DNA of 64,000 bases from Streptomyces piniterrae (lineage in GTDB: Bacteria > Actinomycetota > Actinomycetes > Streptomycetales > Streptomycetaceae), in the NCBI RefSeq assembly GCF_005048155.1, contig NZ_SUMB01000006.1, forward strand, positions 124,001-188,000, read 5' to 3'. The notes beneath the pieces are model-generated. The model was not told the origin of the DNA. It worked only from the letters and a program-made list of their open reading frames with translations, and did not search any database. A program made the position numbers and the translations under genes. Shown here piece by piece: positions 24,039 through 41,282 of the stretch; within the stretch, counting starts at the first letter, position 1; each line of letters starts with the position of its first letter.

Positions 24039-24881
24039 GTGCGTAGCACGCGTATCACCGCCGCTGTGGCGGGAGTTGTCATGCTGGTGGGCGGTCTGAG
24101 CGCCTGTAACGGCGGCAAGGACGACAACGCCGGGGGCAGCGGCAGCGGCGGGAAGAACGGTGCCGCAGGCCAGCAGTCGGAGTCCAAGAGCCCTCTGGAC
24201 CTGCTGAAGCAGGTCTCGCAGGAGACGAACGGCAAGAACTCCGCGAAGATCGACGGCACGGTCAAGAACGGTCCGGCGGAGCAGTCCATGAAGGGCGCGA
24301 TGGACTGGTCGAACGGCATGAACATGACCGTCGACATCACCAGCAAGGGCGGCATGGGGTCCGGCAAGCCCATGAAGGCGCTCTACACGCCCGACGCGAT
24401 GTACATGAACATGGGCATGCCGATCCAGGGCAAGTCCTGGATCAAGTACGACTACGACGTCATGGCCAAGAAGATGGGCGCCGCCGGTGCGCTCATGAAG
24501 GACATGATGCAGAACAACAACCCCAGCAAGTCGGTGGACATGCTGATCGCCTCTGGCAAGGTCAAGGAGGTCGGCAAGGAGGACGTCCGCGGCGTCCAGG
24601 CGACCCACTTCACCGGCACCCTCGGCGTGACCGAGCTGGCCCGCATGCAGTCCAAGAACGTCAGCGAAGAGCAGCTGAAGGCACTGGAGAAGCAGCTGCA
24701 GCAGTCCGGCGCCAAGAACGAGACCATCGACCTGTGGATCGACTCGGACAACCTGCTCGTCAAGAAGCGTGAGCAGATGGACGGCAAGACCGCGTACGAC
24801 TCCACCGTCTTCTACTCGGACTACGGCACCAAGGTCTCCGTGACCCCGCCGCCGGCCAGTGAGACGACGGAATACAAGTAA
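24039..24881 (+). CDS. secreted lipoprotein of unknown function
   Basis: A 280-aa exported lipoprotein. Residues 1-22 form a signal ending in the lipobox LSAC, and a Gly/Ser/Asn linker follows. The mature part has repeated beta-strand-like segments (MDWSNGMNMTVDITSKG, ALYTPDAMYMNMGMP), which suggests the LolA/LprG-like sheet fold of actinobacterial lipoproteins. I infer this from pattern only. It is rich in Met and Lys. GTG 24039 follows AAAAGGGGG. TACAGT at 23990-23995 may be its -10 element. It is flanked by terminators on both sides, so it is an independent unit inside the ribosomal block. Confidence 0.82.
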   Translation: MRSTRITAAVAGVVMLVGGLSACNGGKDDNAGGSGSGGKNGAAGQQSESKSPLDLLKQVSQETNGKNSAKIDGTVKNGPAEQSMKGAMDWSNGMNMTVDITSKGGMGSGKPMKALYTPDAMYMNMGMPIQGKSWIKYDYDVMAKKMGAAGALMKDMMQNNNPSKSVDMLIASGKVKEVGKEDVRGVQATHFTGTLGVTELARMQSKNVSEEQLKALEKQLQQSGAKNETIDLWIDSDNLLVKKREQMDGKTAYDSTVFYSDYGTKVSVTPPPASETTEYK

Positions 24882-24893
24882 GCAGCAGTAGGG

Positions 24894-24922
24894 GAGCGGG
24901 GGCGTCGTCGATGCCCCCGCTC
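24894..24922 (+). terminator. terminator after the lipoprotein gene
   Basis: A perfect 10-bp stem (GAGCGGGGGC/GCCCCCGCTC) with a nine-base loop. It ends just before the rplJ promoter. Confidence 0.75.
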
Positions 24923-24929
24923 AGCCGAT

Positions 24930-24959
24930 TTGCCTGACCGCAGACCGTTCCCGTACCGT
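24930..24959 (+). promoter_or_regulatory. promoter for rplJ-rplL
   Basis: TTGCCT (24930-24935), 18-bp spacer, TACCGT (24954-24959). The predicted start at about 24966 is followed by the structured leader. Confidence 0.55.
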
Positions 24960-24965
24960 GTGCAG

Positions 24966-25128
24966 GAAGCCAAAGACCGCTGGTTGTCTCTGCGCGTCCG
25001 AACTCGGACGTGTGGTGGCCGAAGGATCCGCTAGCTGCGGACGGCCTGCGCAGGTATGTATGAGACGAACTCCCGGATTCCGTTCGGTCGAGTCACGCCC
25101 CGTGCCCCTGCGCCGGGGCGTTTGTTTT
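24966..25128 (+). ncRNA. ribosomal protein L10 leader with attenuator
   Basis: This 5' leader begins with CCAAAGACCGCTGGTTG-type sequence and contains hairpins GTCCGA/TCGGAC (24996-25009) and TCCGC/GCGGA (25027-25041), then a CTGCGCAGG segment. It ends in a terminator-like hairpin (25096-25120, CGCCCC/GGGGCG) followed by TTTGTTTT (25121-25128). This matches the known L10 leader arrangement, in which L10 or the L10-L12 complex binds the message and represses rplJL. It sits about 50 bp before rplJ. Confidence 0.75.
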
Positions 25129-25178
25129 GCCCAGCCCCTTCTGCGCGGTCCTCATCACCCGGAAGGAGGCCGAGGCTC

Positions 25179-25730
25179 ATGGCGACGTCTGACAAGAACG
25201 CAGCCGTTGCGGAGATCACGGAGAAGCTCCGCGACTCCAACGCAGCTGTTGTGACTTCTTACATCGGACTGACTGTGGCACAGCTCAAGGAGCTGCGTCG
25301 TTCTCTCGGCGAGAACGCTCAGTACCGTGTGGTGAAGAACACGCTGACCAAGATCGCGGCCAAGGAAGCCGGGATCGAGCTGGACGAGCACCTCAAGGGC
25401 TCGACCGCTGTTGCCTTCGTGACCGGTGACCCGGTCACGGCGGCGAAGGGTCTTCGTGACTTCGCCAAGGAGAACCCCGCTCTCGTCATCAAGGGCGGTG
25501 TCCTTGACGGCAAGGCACTGACCGCCGACGAGATCAAGAAGCTTGCGGACCTCGAGTCCCGCGAGGTTCTGCTCGCCAAGCTGGCGGGTGGCATGAAGGC
25601 GTCCATGGCCAAGGCCGCGGCGACCTTCCAGGCCCCCCTCACGAAGTTCGCCCGCACCGCGGACGCGCTTCGCAGCAAGGTCGAGCAGGGCGGTGCCGGT
25701 ACGCCGGCTCCCGCCGAGGCCGCCGAGTAA
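25179..25730 (+). CDS. rplJ: 50S ribosomal protein L10
   Basis: A 183-aa L10, the stalk protein that carries L7/L12 dimers on its C-terminal helix. Motifs: TEKLRDSNAAVVTSYIGLT, YRVVKNTLTKIAAKEAG, and the Ala-rich C-terminal helix. ATG 25179 is preceded by GGAAGGAGG. A frame open upstream to 25056 has no support. Expression is probably autoregulated through the leader just before it. Confidence 0.97.
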   Translation: MATSDKNAAVAEITEKLRDSNAAVVTSYIGLTVAQLKELRRSLGENAQYRVVKNTLTKIAAKEAGIELDEHLKGSTAVAFVTGDPVTAAKGLRDFAKENPALVIKGGVLDGKALTADEIKKLADLESREVLLAKLAGGMKASMAKAAATFQAPLTKFARTADALRSKVEQGGAGTPAPAEAAE

Positions 25731-25811
25731 TCACTCGCCGGCCCAGCGGGCCCGTACGCCCGCCATTCATGTACATCCGGCACCAGCCGAATTAGTGGAA
25801 GGACCGCCACC

Positions 25812-26195
25812 ATGGCGAAGCTCAGCCAGGAAGACCTGCTCGCGCAGTTCGAAGAGATGACCCTCATCGAGCTCTCCGAGTTCGTGAAGGCGTTCGAGGA
25901 CAAGTTCGACGTCGAGGCCGCTGCCCCGGTCGCCGTTGCCGCCGCCGGTGCCCCGGGCGCCCCGGCCGCCGAGGCCGAGGAGCAGGACGAGTTCGACGTC
26001 ATCCTCACCGGCGCCGGCGACAAGAAGATCCAGGTCATCAAGGTCGTGCGTGAGCTGACCTCCCTGGGCCTGAAGGAGGCCAAGGACCTCGTCGACGGCA
26101 CCCCGAAGCCCGTCCTCGAGAAGGTCGACAAGGCCGCCGCGGAGAAGGCCGCCGAGTCCCTCAAGGGCGCCGGCGCCTCCGTCGAGGTCAAGTGA
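25812..26195 (+). CDS. rplL: 50S ribosomal protein L7/L12
   Basis: A 127-aa L7/L12 that recruits translational GTPases. It has the N-terminal dimerisation helix (LSQEDLLAQFEEMTLIELSEFVKAFEDKF), an Ala/Pro hinge near residue 40-55, and the globular domain EFDVILTGAGDKKIQVIKVVRELTSLGLKEAKDLVDG. ATG 25812. It is cotranscribed with rplJ and followed by a terminator hairpin. Confidence 0.97.
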   Translation: MAKLSQEDLLAQFEEMTLIELSEFVKAFEDKFDVEAAAPVAVAAAGAPGAPAAEAEEQDEFDVILTGAGDKKIQVIKVVRELTSLGLKEAKDLVDGTPKPVLEKVDKAAAEKAAESLKGAGASVEVK

Positions 26196-26250
26196 CCTCA
26201 CTGAGTCTCCGACTCACGTCCTGAGCGCCTCTGGCGCCACGTGGACACAG

Positions 26251-26286
26251 CGAAGGGCGATCACCCATGCGGGTGGTCGCCCTTCG
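26251..26286 (+). terminator. terminator or attenuator after rplL
   Basis: A 16-bp stem with one G-T pair (CGAAGGGCGATCACCC against GGGTGGTCGCCCTTCG) and loop ATGC. In many bacteria partial read-through here feeds rpoBC. Confidence 0.8.
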
Positions 26287-26824
26287 GCGTGCTCGGCCAC
26301 GGCTGCATTGCCCCGCTCCGGCGTGCGAGTATGGTGATCTTCGTTGCCCGGAGGTGCTCCGCATGTGACGAGCTCCCAGAGGTGGGGGGCCTTGACGAAC
26401 CGCACGCGGCGCGCAATTCTCGGGACGCGACGCAGAAGCGATCCAGGGTCCGAGGCATGGATCGCCGACGAAGAGGGAAGCATCGGTGTGCGCCACTGGC
26501 GCAGGGCTTTCGGCAGGCGCAGGGCATTGGGCGTAGAGAAGAACAACGAGGGGTTCTCCGCAGCGGAGGGCATGACCTCCCGGAGGGAGAAGATCGGTAT
26601 CACGGTGCTGAACCGGTCTCCGGAAACTCGCTCTGGACATCAGTGTGCCAAGTGGCTACACTGACCCTTTGCGCTGCCTGTTAGCTGCTCCCTGCCCGTC
26701 ACCAGGGGCATACCCGAGCCCGAGCAAAGCTGAATGATCCGCCCTGACCTGGGCTTTCCCTCAGTCTGCTCGATTCGGGACCGGTACGCGCGTAGTGAGT
26801 CCGAGCCCTCGGAAGGACCCCCTC
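26287..26824. other. long non-coding leader region of rpoB
   Basis: About 540 bp between the rplL terminator and rpoB with no credible gene. The first 340 bp show no structure I can name. The last part holds the rpoB promoter (26633-26662), and a leader whose start GACCCTTTGCGCTGCCTG I believe is conserved among Streptomyces. GGAAGGA precedes the rpoB TTG. Confidence 0.55.
26633..26662 (+). promoter_or_regulatory. rpoB promoter
   Basis: CTGGAC (26633-26638), 18-bp spacer, TACACT (26657-26662), giving a leader of about 155 bases. Confidence 0.5.
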
Positions 26825-30310
<3,486 letters not shown>

Positions 30311-30319
30311 CGGGTCTGG

Positions 30320-30346
30320 CCGGGGCCTTGTGATCCAAGGCCCCGG
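30320..30346 (+). terminator. hairpin between rpoB and rpoC
   Basis: A perfect 10-bp stem (CCGGGGCCTT/AAGGCCCCGG) with a seven-base loop, ten bases after the rpoB stop. There is no T-tract, so it is probably a processing or partial-termination site inside the rpoBC operon. Confidence 0.55.
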
Positions 30347-30403
30347 CTAACCCCGGACCCCCAGTCAGACCAAGATTGAGACTCGACCCTGGCAGCGAAA
30401 TTG

Positions 30404-30419
30404 TCGGGGGAACCCCCGA
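30404..30419 (+). promoter_or_regulatory. small hairpin upstream of the rpoC ribosome site
   Basis: TCGGGGG-AA-CCCCCGA lies 18 bases before the rpoC GTG and next to AAGGTGGG. It could mask or expose the ribosome site. Confidence 0.4.
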
Positions 30420-30436
30420 AGGTGGGATTGACGACA

Positions 30437-34348
<3,912 letters not shown>

Positions 34349-34363
34349 GCGACAGCAACGCGA

Positions 34364-34397
34364 CAGGGCGGTCATCCCACTCGGGGTGGCCGCCCTG
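34364..34397 (+). terminator. terminator after rpoC
   Basis: A 15-bp stem with two G-T pairs (CAGGGCGGTCATCCC against GGGGTGGCCGCCCTG), 15 bp past the rpoC stop. Confidence 0.75.
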
Positions 34398-34509
34398 CGG
34401 CGTTCCCGGACCGTGTCGTACCACCCTGCAACCGGGGGAACTTGTCCCCCCATTGCTGCGTCTGTGATGAGAAGATAGAGGGAACTGTCGAGCGGGGGAG
34501 GTTCGCGAA

Positions 34510-35043
34510 GTGGCATTCCAGCCGTGGCAGGGTGGCCAGCCCGCTCAGCCGCATCAGGTGCCGGCGATGCGCGCTTCGCACGCCGATCGTGAACGTGCGG
34601 TCGATGTGCTGAAGGCGGGCTTTGCCGAAGGACGGCTCGGCCAGACGGAGTACGAGCAGCGGATCACCCGCGCCTACCAGGCGCAGACCCACTCCGAGTT
34701 GCAGATGCTGGTCGCGGACCTGCCCCAGGGGCCGGTGCCGCAGGCGCAGTTCCAGCCGAGGGTGCCGGCGACGTTCATGCCGATGCCCATGCAGATGCCG
34801 ATGCCGGTGCATACGAACAGCTCGGCCACGGGCGCCCTGGTCTGCGGGATCATGGCGCCGATGACATGGGGGCTGACGGCGATTCCGGCCGTGATCCTGG
34901 GCCACAAGGCGCGCGCCGAGATCCGTCGGACGGGCGAGCGTGGCGACGGCCAGGCCATCGCCGGTCTGGTGCTGGGCTGGCTGGGCATCGGCGCGTGGGC
35001 GCTGTTCTTCCTGGTGTTCGTGCTGCTGGCCGCGGTGAACTGA
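34510..35043 (+). CDS. DUF1707/DUF4190 membrane protein
   Basis: A 177-aa protein. Residues about 20-72 are a DUF1707 domain (RASHADRERAVDVLKAGFAEGRL, ending LQMLVADLP), a short domain common in actinobacterial membrane proteins. A Met/Pro-rich linker (PMPMQMPMP) follows. Two transmembrane helices with DUF4190 character come next (ATGALVCGIMAPMTWGL..., then GQAIAGLVLGWLGIGAWALFF). GTG 34510 has GGGGGAGG upstream. It is an independent gene between rpoC and the str operon; function unknown. Confidence 0.82.
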   Translation: MAFQPWQGGQPAQPHQVPAMRASHADRERAVDVLKAGFAEGRLGQTEYEQRITRAYQAQTHSELQMLVADLPQGPVPQAQFQPRVPATFMPMPMQMPMPVHTNSSATGALVCGIMAPMTWGLTAIPAVILGHKARAEIRRTGERGDGQAIAGLVLGWLGIGAWALFFLVFVLLAAVN

Positions 35044-35244
35044 GCGGACGCCGGGCCGCCGGGGCGGGGGCGCCTCCCGTGCCCCGAGGCAGGGGGAAGG
35101 ATCATGGCGGTGTGCGGCCCCCGCCGTCCGGTGGCCGGGGCCGGTGCCGGCGGCGTGTTGCCTTCTTCCGTACGGCGATGGATCCCACTACGGTGGCCGC
35201 AACGCCGTGAGGAGTCCGGCGTGTCCTTCGCGTGTGCATTTGTT

Positions 35245-35273
35245 TTGACCGCAGCCCATGCGGTAGGTACGCT
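35245..35273 (+). promoter_or_regulatory. str operon (rpsL) promoter
   Basis: TTGACC (35245-35250), 17-bp spacer, TACGCT (35268-35273). It is a good match to principal-sigma promoters. Confidence 0.6.
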
Positions 35274-35426
35274 CTGACCTTGTGCCTGGGGTGTCCCTGG
35301 GCTGCCGTGCGCGCAATCTCCCCCAGCCTAGGCCGGGAGTCGCCATCAGCGCGGAAGCCAGGTTTTGACACCGCAATCTGCCGCCTCCCTCGTTCCAGCG
35401 AGGTCGGTCTGCAGTATTCGACACAC

Positions 35427-35443
35427 CCGACCGCGTGGGTCGG
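35427..35443 (+). promoter_or_regulatory. leader hairpin shared with the S10 operon
   Basis: CCGACC-GCGTG-GGTCGG lies about 54 bases before rpsL. The same 17 bases, within a nearly identical 24-base block, occur before rpsJ (40213-40229). Confidence 0.55.
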
Positions 35444-35496
35444 TGAATGTTCCAGGTTAGCTTTACCGAGACTGGCACACAGAAACCGGAGAAACG

Positions 35497-35868
35497 GTGC
35501 CTACGATCCAGCAGCTGGTCCGCAAGGGCCGGCAGGACAAGGTCGAGAAGAACAAGACGCCCGCGCTTGAGGGTTCCCCCCAGCGCCGTGGCGTCTGCAC
35601 GCGTGTTTTCACGACCACCCCGAAGAAGCCGAACTCGGCCCTGCGTAAGGTCGCGCGTGTGCGTCTGACCAGCGGGATCGAGGTCACCGCTTACATTCCG
35701 GGTGAGGGCCACAACCTGCAGGAGCACTCGATCGTGCTCGTGCGTGGCGGCCGTGTGAAGGACCTGCCGGGTGTTCGGTACAAGATCATCCGCGGCTCCC
35801 TCGACACGCAGGGCGTCAAGAACCGCAAGCAGGCTCGCAGCCGCTACGGCGCCAAGAAGGAGAAGTAA
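35497..35868 (+). CDS. rpsL: 30S ribosomal protein S12
   Basis: A 123-aa S12 at the decoding centre. The streptomycin-related positions are wild type (Lys in TTTPKKPNSAL and Lys in GGRVKDLPGVRY), so no resistance mutation is seen. GTG 35497 with CGGAGAAACG upstream. First gene of the str operon; rpsG starts two bases after the stop. Confidence 0.98.
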   Translation: MPTIQQLVRKGRQDKVEKNKTPALEGSPQRRGVCTRVFTTTPKKPNSALRKVARVRLTSGIEVTAYIPGEGHNLQEHSIVLVRGGRVKDLPGVRYKIIRGSLDTQGVKNRKQARSRYGAKKEK

Positions 35869-35870
35869 GA

Positions 35871-36341
35871 ATGCCTCGTAAGGGCCCCGCCCCGAAGCGC
35901 CCGGTCATCATCGACCCGGTCTACGGCTCTCCTCTGGTGACCTCCCTCATCAACAAGGTTCTGCTGAACGGCAAGCGCTCCACCGCTGAGCGCATCGTTT
36001 ACGGCGCCATGGAGGGTCTGCGCGAGAAGACCGGCAACGACCCGGTCATCACGCTCAAGCGCGCGCTCGAGAACATCAAGCCGACCCTTGAGGTCAAGTC
36101 CCGCCGCGTCGGTGGCGCGACCTACCAGGTCCCGGTCGAGGTCAAGCCCGGCCGTGCCGCGACTCTCTCGCTCCGCTGGCTCGTGGGCTACTCCCGCGCC
36201 CGCCGCGAGAAGACCATGACCGAGCGCCTCATGAACGAACTGCTCGACGCCTCCAACGGCCTCGGCGCTTCGGTCAAGAAGCGCGAGGACACGCACAAGA
36301 TGGCCGAGTCCAACAAGGCCTTCGCGCACTACCGCTGGTAG
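35871..36341 (+). CDS. rpsG: 30S ribosomal protein S7
   Basis: A 156-aa S7, primary binder of the 16S 3' domain and often the translational regulator of the str operon. It starts MPRKGPAPKRPVIIDPVYGSPLV and includes VGGATYQVPVEVKPGRAATLSLRWLV-type sequence. ATG 35871 overlaps the end of the S12 message with only a two-base gap. It ends HYRW as is usual. Confidence 0.98.
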   Translation: MPRKGPAPKRPVIIDPVYGSPLVTSLINKVLLNGKRSTAERIVYGAMEGLREKTGNDPVITLKRALENIKPTLEVKSRRVGGATYQVPVEVKPGRAATLSLRWLVGYSRARREKTMTERLMNELLDASNGLGASVKKREDTHKMAESNKAFAHYRW

Positions 36342-36380
36342 TCGCAACCCACATCGAGACCGAGAGAAGATTGAGCCACT

Positions 36381-38501
<2,121 letters not shown>

Positions 38502-38547
38502 CTCCGTCTCCCGAGAGTCGGAACACGCTTTAGGCTTGACACCGTCT

Positions 38548-38586
38548 GATGGGGCAATCCCCGCAAACCGTGAGGATTGCCCCGTC
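38548..38586 (+). terminator. hairpin between fusA and tuf
   Basis: A 13-bp stem with one G-T pair (GATGGGGCAATCC against GGATTGCCCCGTC) and a 13-base loop. A TTGACA hexamer lies just before it (38536-38541), but I see no matching -10. tuf may be expressed by read-through plus its own promoter. Confidence 0.6.
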
Positions 38587-38659
38587 AGCCGGCACCCCAG
38601 CAAAGATCACCTGGCGCCGATGAGTAAGGCGTACAGAACCACTCCACAGGAGGACCCCA

Positions 38660-39853
38660 GTGGCGAAGGCGAAGTTCGAGCGGACTAAGCCGCACGTCAA
38701 CATCGGCACCATCGGTCACATTGACCACGGTAAGACGACCCTCACGGCCGCCATTACCAAGGTGCTGCACGACGCGTACCCGGACCTGAACGAGGCCTCG
38801 GCCTTCGACCAGATCGACAAGGCTCCCGAGGAGCGCCAGCGCGGTATCACCATCTCCATCGCGCACGTCGAGTACCAGACCGAGTCGCGTCACTACGCCC
38901 ACGTCGACTGCCCGGGTCACGCGGACTACATCAAGAACATGATCACCGGTGCCGCCCAGATGGACGGCGCGATCCTCGTGGTCGCCGCGACCGATGGTCC
39001 GATGCCGCAGACCAAGGAGCACGTGCTCCTGGCCCGCCAGGTCGGCGTTCCGTACATCGTCGTCGCCCTGAACAAGGCCGACATGGTGGACGACGAGGAG
39101 ATCCTGGAGCTCGTCGAGCTCGAGGTCCGTGAGCTCCTCTCCGAGTACGAGTTCCCCGGCGACGACGTTCCGGTCGTCAAGGTCTCGGCGCTCAAGGCGC
39201 TCGAGGGCGACAAGGAGTGGGGCAACTCCGTCCTCGACCTGATGAAGGCCGTCGACGAGTCGATCCCGCAGCCCGAGCGCGACGTCGACAAGCCGTTCCT
39301 GATGCCGATCGAGGACGTCTTCACGATCACCGGCCGTGGCACCGTTGTCACCGGTCGTATCGAGCGTGGTGTCCTCAAGGTCAACGAGACCGTCGACATC
39401 ATCGGCATCAAGACCGAGAAGACCACCACCACGGTCACCGGTATCGAGATGTTCCGGAAGCTCCTCGACGAGGGCCAGGCCGGTGAGAACGTCGGTCTGC
39501 TGCTTCGCGGTATCAAGCGCGAGGACGTCGAGCGCGGCCAGGTCATCATCAAGCCGGGCTCGGTCACCCCGCACACCGAGTTCGAGGCGCAGGCCTACAT
39601 CCTCTCCAAGGACGAGGGTGGCCGCCACACGCCGTTCTTCAACAACTACCGTCCGCAGTTCTACTTCCGTACGACTGACGTGACCGGTGTTGTGACCCTC
39701 CCCGAGGGCACCGAGATGGTCATGCCGGGCGACAACACCGAGATGTCGGTCCAGCTGATCCAGCCGGTCGCCATGGAGGAGGGCCTGAAGTTCGCCATCC
39801 GTGAGGGTGGCCGGACCGTCGGCGCCGGCCAGGTCACCAAGATCAACAAGTAA
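38660..39853 (+). CDS. tuf: elongation factor Tu
   Basis: EF-Tu (397 aa) delivers aminoacyl-tRNA. Motifs GHIDHGKTTL, RGITISIAHVEY, DCPGHADYIKNM and NKADMVDD are intact. Positions linked to elfamycin/kirromycin resistance (Gln in MPQTKEH, the GGRTVGAG C-terminus) look wild type. GTG 38660 follows AGGAGGACCCC. By its place after fusA it is the regular tuf1-type gene. Confidence 0.98.
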   Translation: MAKAKFERTKPHVNIGTIGHIDHGKTTLTAAITKVLHDAYPDLNEASAFDQIDKAPEERQRGITISIAHVEYQTESRHYAHVDCPGHADYIKNMITGAAQMDGAILVVAATDGPMPQTKEHVLLARQVGVPYIVVALNKADMVDDEEILELVELEVRELLSEYEFPGDDVPVVKVSALKALEGDKEWGNSVLDLMKAVDESIPQPERDVDKPFLMPIEDVFTITGRGTVVTGRIERGVLKVNETVDIIGIKTEKTTTTVTGIEMFRKLLDEGQAGENVGLLLRGIKREDVERGQVIIKPGSVTPHTEFEAQAYILSKDEGGRHTPFFNNYRPQFYFRTTDVTGVVTLPEGTEMVMPGDNTEMSVQLIQPVAMEEGLKFAIREGGRTVGAGQVTKINK

Positions 39854-39890
39854 GTTGATCCGGTTGACCCGGTAGCTCCAAGGAGCCGCG

Positions 39891-39926
39891 AGGAGCCCCG
39901 TCCACCATCAGGTGGGCGGGGCTCCT
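39891..39926 (+). terminator. terminator after tuf
   Basis: A 16-bp stem with one G-T pair (AGGAGCCCCGTCCACC against GGTGGGCGGGGCTCCT) and loop ATCA. Confidence 0.85.
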
Positions 39927-39955
39927 TGACAGTTGGGCCCCGATTGGCCTTAGGC
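39926..39955 (+). promoter_or_regulatory. candidate S10 operon promoter
   Basis: TTGACA (39926-39931), 18-bp spacer, TTAGGC (39950-39955), starting right at the end of the tuf terminator. The -10 is imperfect. CACACT at 39970-39975 is an alternative. Confidence 0.35.
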
Positions 39956-40306
39956 ATCCCGCGTGTGGCACACTGTCCAGGTTGCTCGGTTGAGTGCCGA
40001 TGCTGCGCGCCTCCCGCCGGGAGGACCGGAAGCGAGTCCCAGGTATTCGTCGTCCCAGGTTGTGTATCGCGAGATGCAGGGGCGGAAGTACGGGAATCTT
40101 CCGGGAAGCGTCAGCGGGGTACCGGCCAGGCGCCCGGTGGGTGTTCTTCCCCCACAATCTCCTTCTCGAAGGATCTCCCCTGTGGAGATTTACGAGAAGG
40201 GGTGCGACACGCCCGACCGCGTGGGTCGGAGGTAGGACGGTGTTCCGCACGGAGCACAGCGCACCGGGTCCCAGAGCGTTACGAGACAAAGGACTACACA
40301 GTAGCC
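39956..40306. other. S10 operon leader
   Basis: About 350 bp of leader before rpsJ with no credible gene. It contains several partial inverted repeats and the 24-base block shared with the rpsL leader (40206-40229). It is suited to feedback regulation by a ribosomal protein, as L4 does in gammaproteobacteria, but the structure here is not the enterobacterial one. Confidence 0.5.
40213..40229 (+). promoter_or_regulatory. leader hairpin shared with the str operon
   Basis: CCGACC-GCGTG-GGTCGG, identical to the rpsL-leader hairpin at 35427-35443. It lies about 77 bases before rpsJ. Confidence 0.55.
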
Positions 40307-40615
40307 ATGGCGGGACAGAAGATCCGCATCCGGCTCAAGGCCTACGACCACGAGGTCATCGACTCCTCGGCGAAGAAGATCGTCGAGACGGTGACCCGCA
40401 CTGGTGCGTCGGTCGCGGGCCCGGTGCCGCTGCCCACTGAGAAGAACGTGTACTGCGTCATCAAGTCGCCGCACAAGTACAAGGACTCGCGCGAGCACTT
40501 CGAGATGCGCACGCACAAGCGCCTGATCGACATTCTCGACCCGACGCCCAAGACCGTTGACTCGCTGATGCGCCTGGACCTTCCGGCCGGCGTTGACATC
40601 GAGATCAAGCTCTGA
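40307..40615 (+). CDS. rpsJ: 30S ribosomal protein S10
   Basis: A 102-aa S10 in the 30S head, also the partner of NusB in antitermination. It starts MAGQKIRIRLKAYDHEVIDSS. First gene of the S10 operon, with a long structured leader. In S. coelicolor about 38 genes lie between tuf1 and rpsJ; here the two are adjacent. ATG 40307 has AAAGGA-type sequence upstream. Confidence 0.98.
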   Translation: MAGQKIRIRLKAYDHEVIDSSAKKIVETVTRTGASVAGPVPLPTEKNVYCVIKSPHKYKDSREHFEMRTHKRLIDILDPTPKTVDSLMRLDLPAGVDIEIKL

Positions 40616-40629
40616 GAGGCGCGGAAGAG

Positions 40630-41274
40630 ATGGCAAAGCAGATCAAGGGCATCCTGGGCGAGAAGCTCGGCATGACCCAGGTCTGGGACGAGAACAACCG
40701 TGTCGTCCCGGTGACCGTGGTGAAGGCCGGCCCCTGCGTCGTTACCCAGGTGCGCACCAATGACCAGGACGGTTACGACTCCGTCCAGATCGCCTTCGGC
40801 GAGATCGACCCGCGCAAGGTGAACAAGCCCCTCAAGGGCCACTTCGCCAAGGCCGACGTCACCCCCCGCCGCCACCTCGTCGAGGTCCGTACCGCTGACG
40901 CCAGCGAGTACACCCTCGGCCAGGAGCTGACCGCCGAGACCTTCGAGTCCGGCGTCAAGGTGGACGTGACCGGCAAGAGCAAGGGCAAGGGCTTCGCCGG
41001 CGTCATGAAGCGTCACGGCTTCCATGGCGGCAAGGCCTCCCACGGTGCCCACCGCGTGCACCGTAAGCCTGGTTCCATCGGTGGCTGTGCCACCCCGGGC
41101 CGCGTGTTCAAGGGCATGCGGATGGCCGGCCGTATGGGCAATGAGCGGGTCACCACCCAGAACCTGACCGTCCACGCCGTTGACGCGGAGAAGGGCCTGC
41201 TGCTCATCAAGGGCGCAGTTCCTGGTCCGAACGGCGGCCTCGTCCTGGTCCGTACCGCGGCCAAGGGGGCCTGA
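40630..41274 (+). CDS. rplC: 50S ribosomal protein L3
   Basis: A 214-aa L3 that binds near the peptidyl-transferase centre. The actinobacterial-type segment GKSKGKGFAGVMKRHGFHGGKASHGAHRVHRKPGSIG-like region is present, with RVFKGMRMAGRMGNERVT. ATG 40630 after GAAGAG. It is tightly packed after rpsJ. Confidence 0.98.
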   Translation: MAKQIKGILGEKLGMTQVWDENNRVVPVTVVKAGPCVVTQVRTNDQDGYDSVQIAFGEIDPRKVNKPLKGHFAKADVTPRRHLVEVRTADASEYTLGQELTAETFESGVKVDVTGKSKGKGFAGVMKRHGFHGGKASHGAHRVHRKPGSIGGCATPGRVFKGMRMAGRMGNERVTTQNLTVHAVDAEKGLLLIKGAVPGPNGGLVLVRTAAKGA

Positions 41275-41282
41275 GGTAACCG

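Larger units (their letters stand above)
35044..35496. other. intergenic region with the rpsL promoter and structured leader
   Basis: About 450 bp. The first 200 bp show no gene or strong hairpin. The promoter is at 35245-35273, followed by a leader of about 215 bases with CTCGTTCCAGCGAG (35389-35402), a small hairpin, and the 24-base block shared with the rpsJ leader (35420-35443). Confidence 0.55.

Noticed and set aside
26344..26664. Plus-strand ORF in the rpoB upstream region
   Set aside because: It lacks a ribosome site and domain, and overlaps the promoter. Codon bias is not convincing.
39926..40306. Open frame that runs through the S10 leader into rpsJ
   Set aside because: The conserved S10 start is ATG 40307. 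The upstream part is leader RNA and has no conserved protein features.
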